Assembly (NCBI GenBank): GCA_014859215.1
Contig: JACUUS010000055.1
Coordinates: forward strand, 1-13,012
Origin: Dehalococcoidia bacterium
GTDB taxonomy: Bacteria > Chloroflexota > Dehalococcoidia > SZUA-161
Reading direction: 5' to 3'
DNA length: 13,012 nt
A program made the position numbers and the translations under genes. Position 1 is the stretch's first letter. Every line of letters starts with the position of its first letter. Below, one piece after another: positions 12,191 through 13,012 of this stretch. The notes below the pieces were generated by a model, which was given only the letters and a program-made list of their open reading frames with translations, ran no database searches and was not told the DNA's origin.

Positions 12191-13012
12191 CTAGGTCTGG
12201 AGATCAACCTGCGTATTTCCTCCTGGCTCCCATGTAACCGCTTTGACCGGGACGCCGTTCACTGCGAAGTAGACGATGTCACCGATGAAATCCTCGCCCT
12301 CGGGCGGAACCACCTGATTGAAATAGGTTGAGGGCCCGTATATGGAGGGCGTCGTCGTCTGATATATCTCACCCCCGACCTCGATAGTGACCGTAGTTCC
12401 GTCGGGTGCCGGCTGACCGTTAACAGTGACAAGACCCCTGAACCGGCTCGGCAGCGCGGGAGGCGGGTCATCAGACCAACCGGGTAAGGCCACGTTTGAA
12501 GTAACAGCCGCCGGATTGGCCATCCCTTGCGACGAGGCCCCTGCGGAGATCGGGACCGAGAGGTGTATTACCTGGTTACCGCCGACTTCCCAGGTTGCCA
12601 CATGCACCGGGAGGCCGTTCACTTCGATATACGCTGGTTGGCCGGTGTAATTTGTACCCGCTGGCGGCACAATTTGAATCCAGTACCACGAAATCCCGTA
12701 ATCCTTTTCAGCTGGCGTGGTTGTGGTATAGGTGTCGCCGGCAATTGTGAATGTAACCAGCGTGCCGGGGGGCGCCGGCTCGGAATTCAAGAAAGTTACC
12801 TGACCTCGAAAGCGACAGGGCAAGGGGGGAGGCAGCTCGCTCGAATCGTAAGAGGGGTTCGAGAACAACTGAGCTGTCGGCTCGGCGATAACGACCGGGC
12901 ACTCAGGGGACGGGGGACAAGGACAGGTTGTCGTTTGGTCGGTTGAAGACTGCTCAACCAGTCCGGGATCATCTCCCAGGGCTGTAGAGGTTGCTAACGC
13001 GATTACAAGGGT
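12191..13012 (-). CDS. Secreted protein with two beta-rich repeat domains (partial, 5' end beyond window)
   Basis: The frame is open from the right edge (273 visible residues) to TAG at 12191-12193. The visible start, TLVIALATSTALGDD, looks like the hydrophobic core and end of a signal peptide, so only a few N-terminal residues are missing. A Cys/Pro linker follows (C30, C32, C38). Then come two homologous domains, about residues 61-152 and 183-272. Each opens PPP(L/A)LP-x-R-F-R-G, continues (P)APxGTxVT and ends VNG(L/V)PV, T-W-E-x-G-G-N, with a ceiling of Thr/Val/Gly typical of beta sandwiches. The pattern recalls the VTVNGxPAPxGT domains of secreted Chloroflexota and archaeal surface proteins, from memory. 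No catalytic motif is seen. It is probably an envelope or extracellular protein, with no functional link visible to the operon. A TTG at 12866-12868 is not the start. Confidence 0.75.
   Translation of the reverse strand, partial: TLVIALATSTALGDDPGLVEQSSTDQTTTCPCPPSPECPVVIAEPTAQLFSNPSYDSSELPPPLPCRFRGQVTFLNSEPAPPGTLVTFTIAGDTYTTTTPAEKDYGISWYWIQIVPPAGTNYTGQPAYIEVNGLPVHVATWEVGGNQVIHLSVPISAGASSQGMANPAAVTSNVALPGWSDDPPPALPSRFRGLVTVNGQPAPDGTTVTIEVGGEIYQTTTPSIYGPSTYFNQVVPPEGEDFIGDIVYFAVNGVPVKAVTWEPGGNTQVDLQT

Overview
The window reads as bacterial chromosome, moderately GC-rich and densely coded, with no mobile element, rRNA, tRNA or CRISPR array that I can see. Several features point to Chloroflexota, possibly the Dehalococcoidia: a GAF protein with a PD-(D/E)XK-like tail, a 46-residue zinc-ribbon protein of the DUF5679 type, secreted beta-rich repeat proteins, and type 2 IPP isomerase next to DXS. 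This placement is inferred from family memory, not from a search.

Layout. (1) 1-847, minus: a GAF-domain protein whose C-terminus runs off the left edge. It diverges from (2) a small nitroreductase (937-1449, plus), and the two share overlapping promoters. (3) 1559-2923, plus: an exported eight-repeat beta-propeller protein with its own promoter. (4) 3049-11616, minus: seven tightly packed genes read right to left, namely DXS, a GGPP/FPP-type polyprenyl synthase, type 2 IPP isomerase, a UbiA-family prenyltransferase, a RaSEA/Elp3-like radical SAM protein, a TrpB-like PLP enzyme and a second radical SAM protein. Junctions overlap or lie within 28 bases, and a good sigma70-type promoter precedes DXS. 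(5) 11943-12083, minus: the DUF5679-type zinc-ribbon gene, with its own promoter and ribosome binding site and a long hairpin just after its stop. (6) 12191-13012, minus: a secreted protein with two copies of a beta-rich domain, N-terminus beyond the right edge.

The seven-gene block is the likely unusual system. DXS feeds the MEP pathway, IPP isomerase balances IPP and DMAPP, the polyprenyl synthase builds an allylic diphosphate (probably C15-C20), and the UbiA protein would attach it to an acceptor. The three distal genes are not standard isoprenoid or quinone genes. Their co-transcription suggests that they make or tailor the acceptor, giving a prenylated lipid or cofactor whose identity cannot be read from the sequence. 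The PLP enzyme has a TrpB-like body but a TTGNWG loop resembling O-acetylserine sulfhydrylase or threonine synthase, which argues against ordinary tryptophan synthesis. Both radical SAM proteins have widely spaced cluster cysteines and extra C-terminal cysteines.

The promoters of DXS and the zinc-ribbon gene look alike (TTGACATAC with 17-base spacers and a TAG-beginning -10). Both also have a near-identical CTGTACTTT(A/G)GTA element upstream, so one regulator may act on both.
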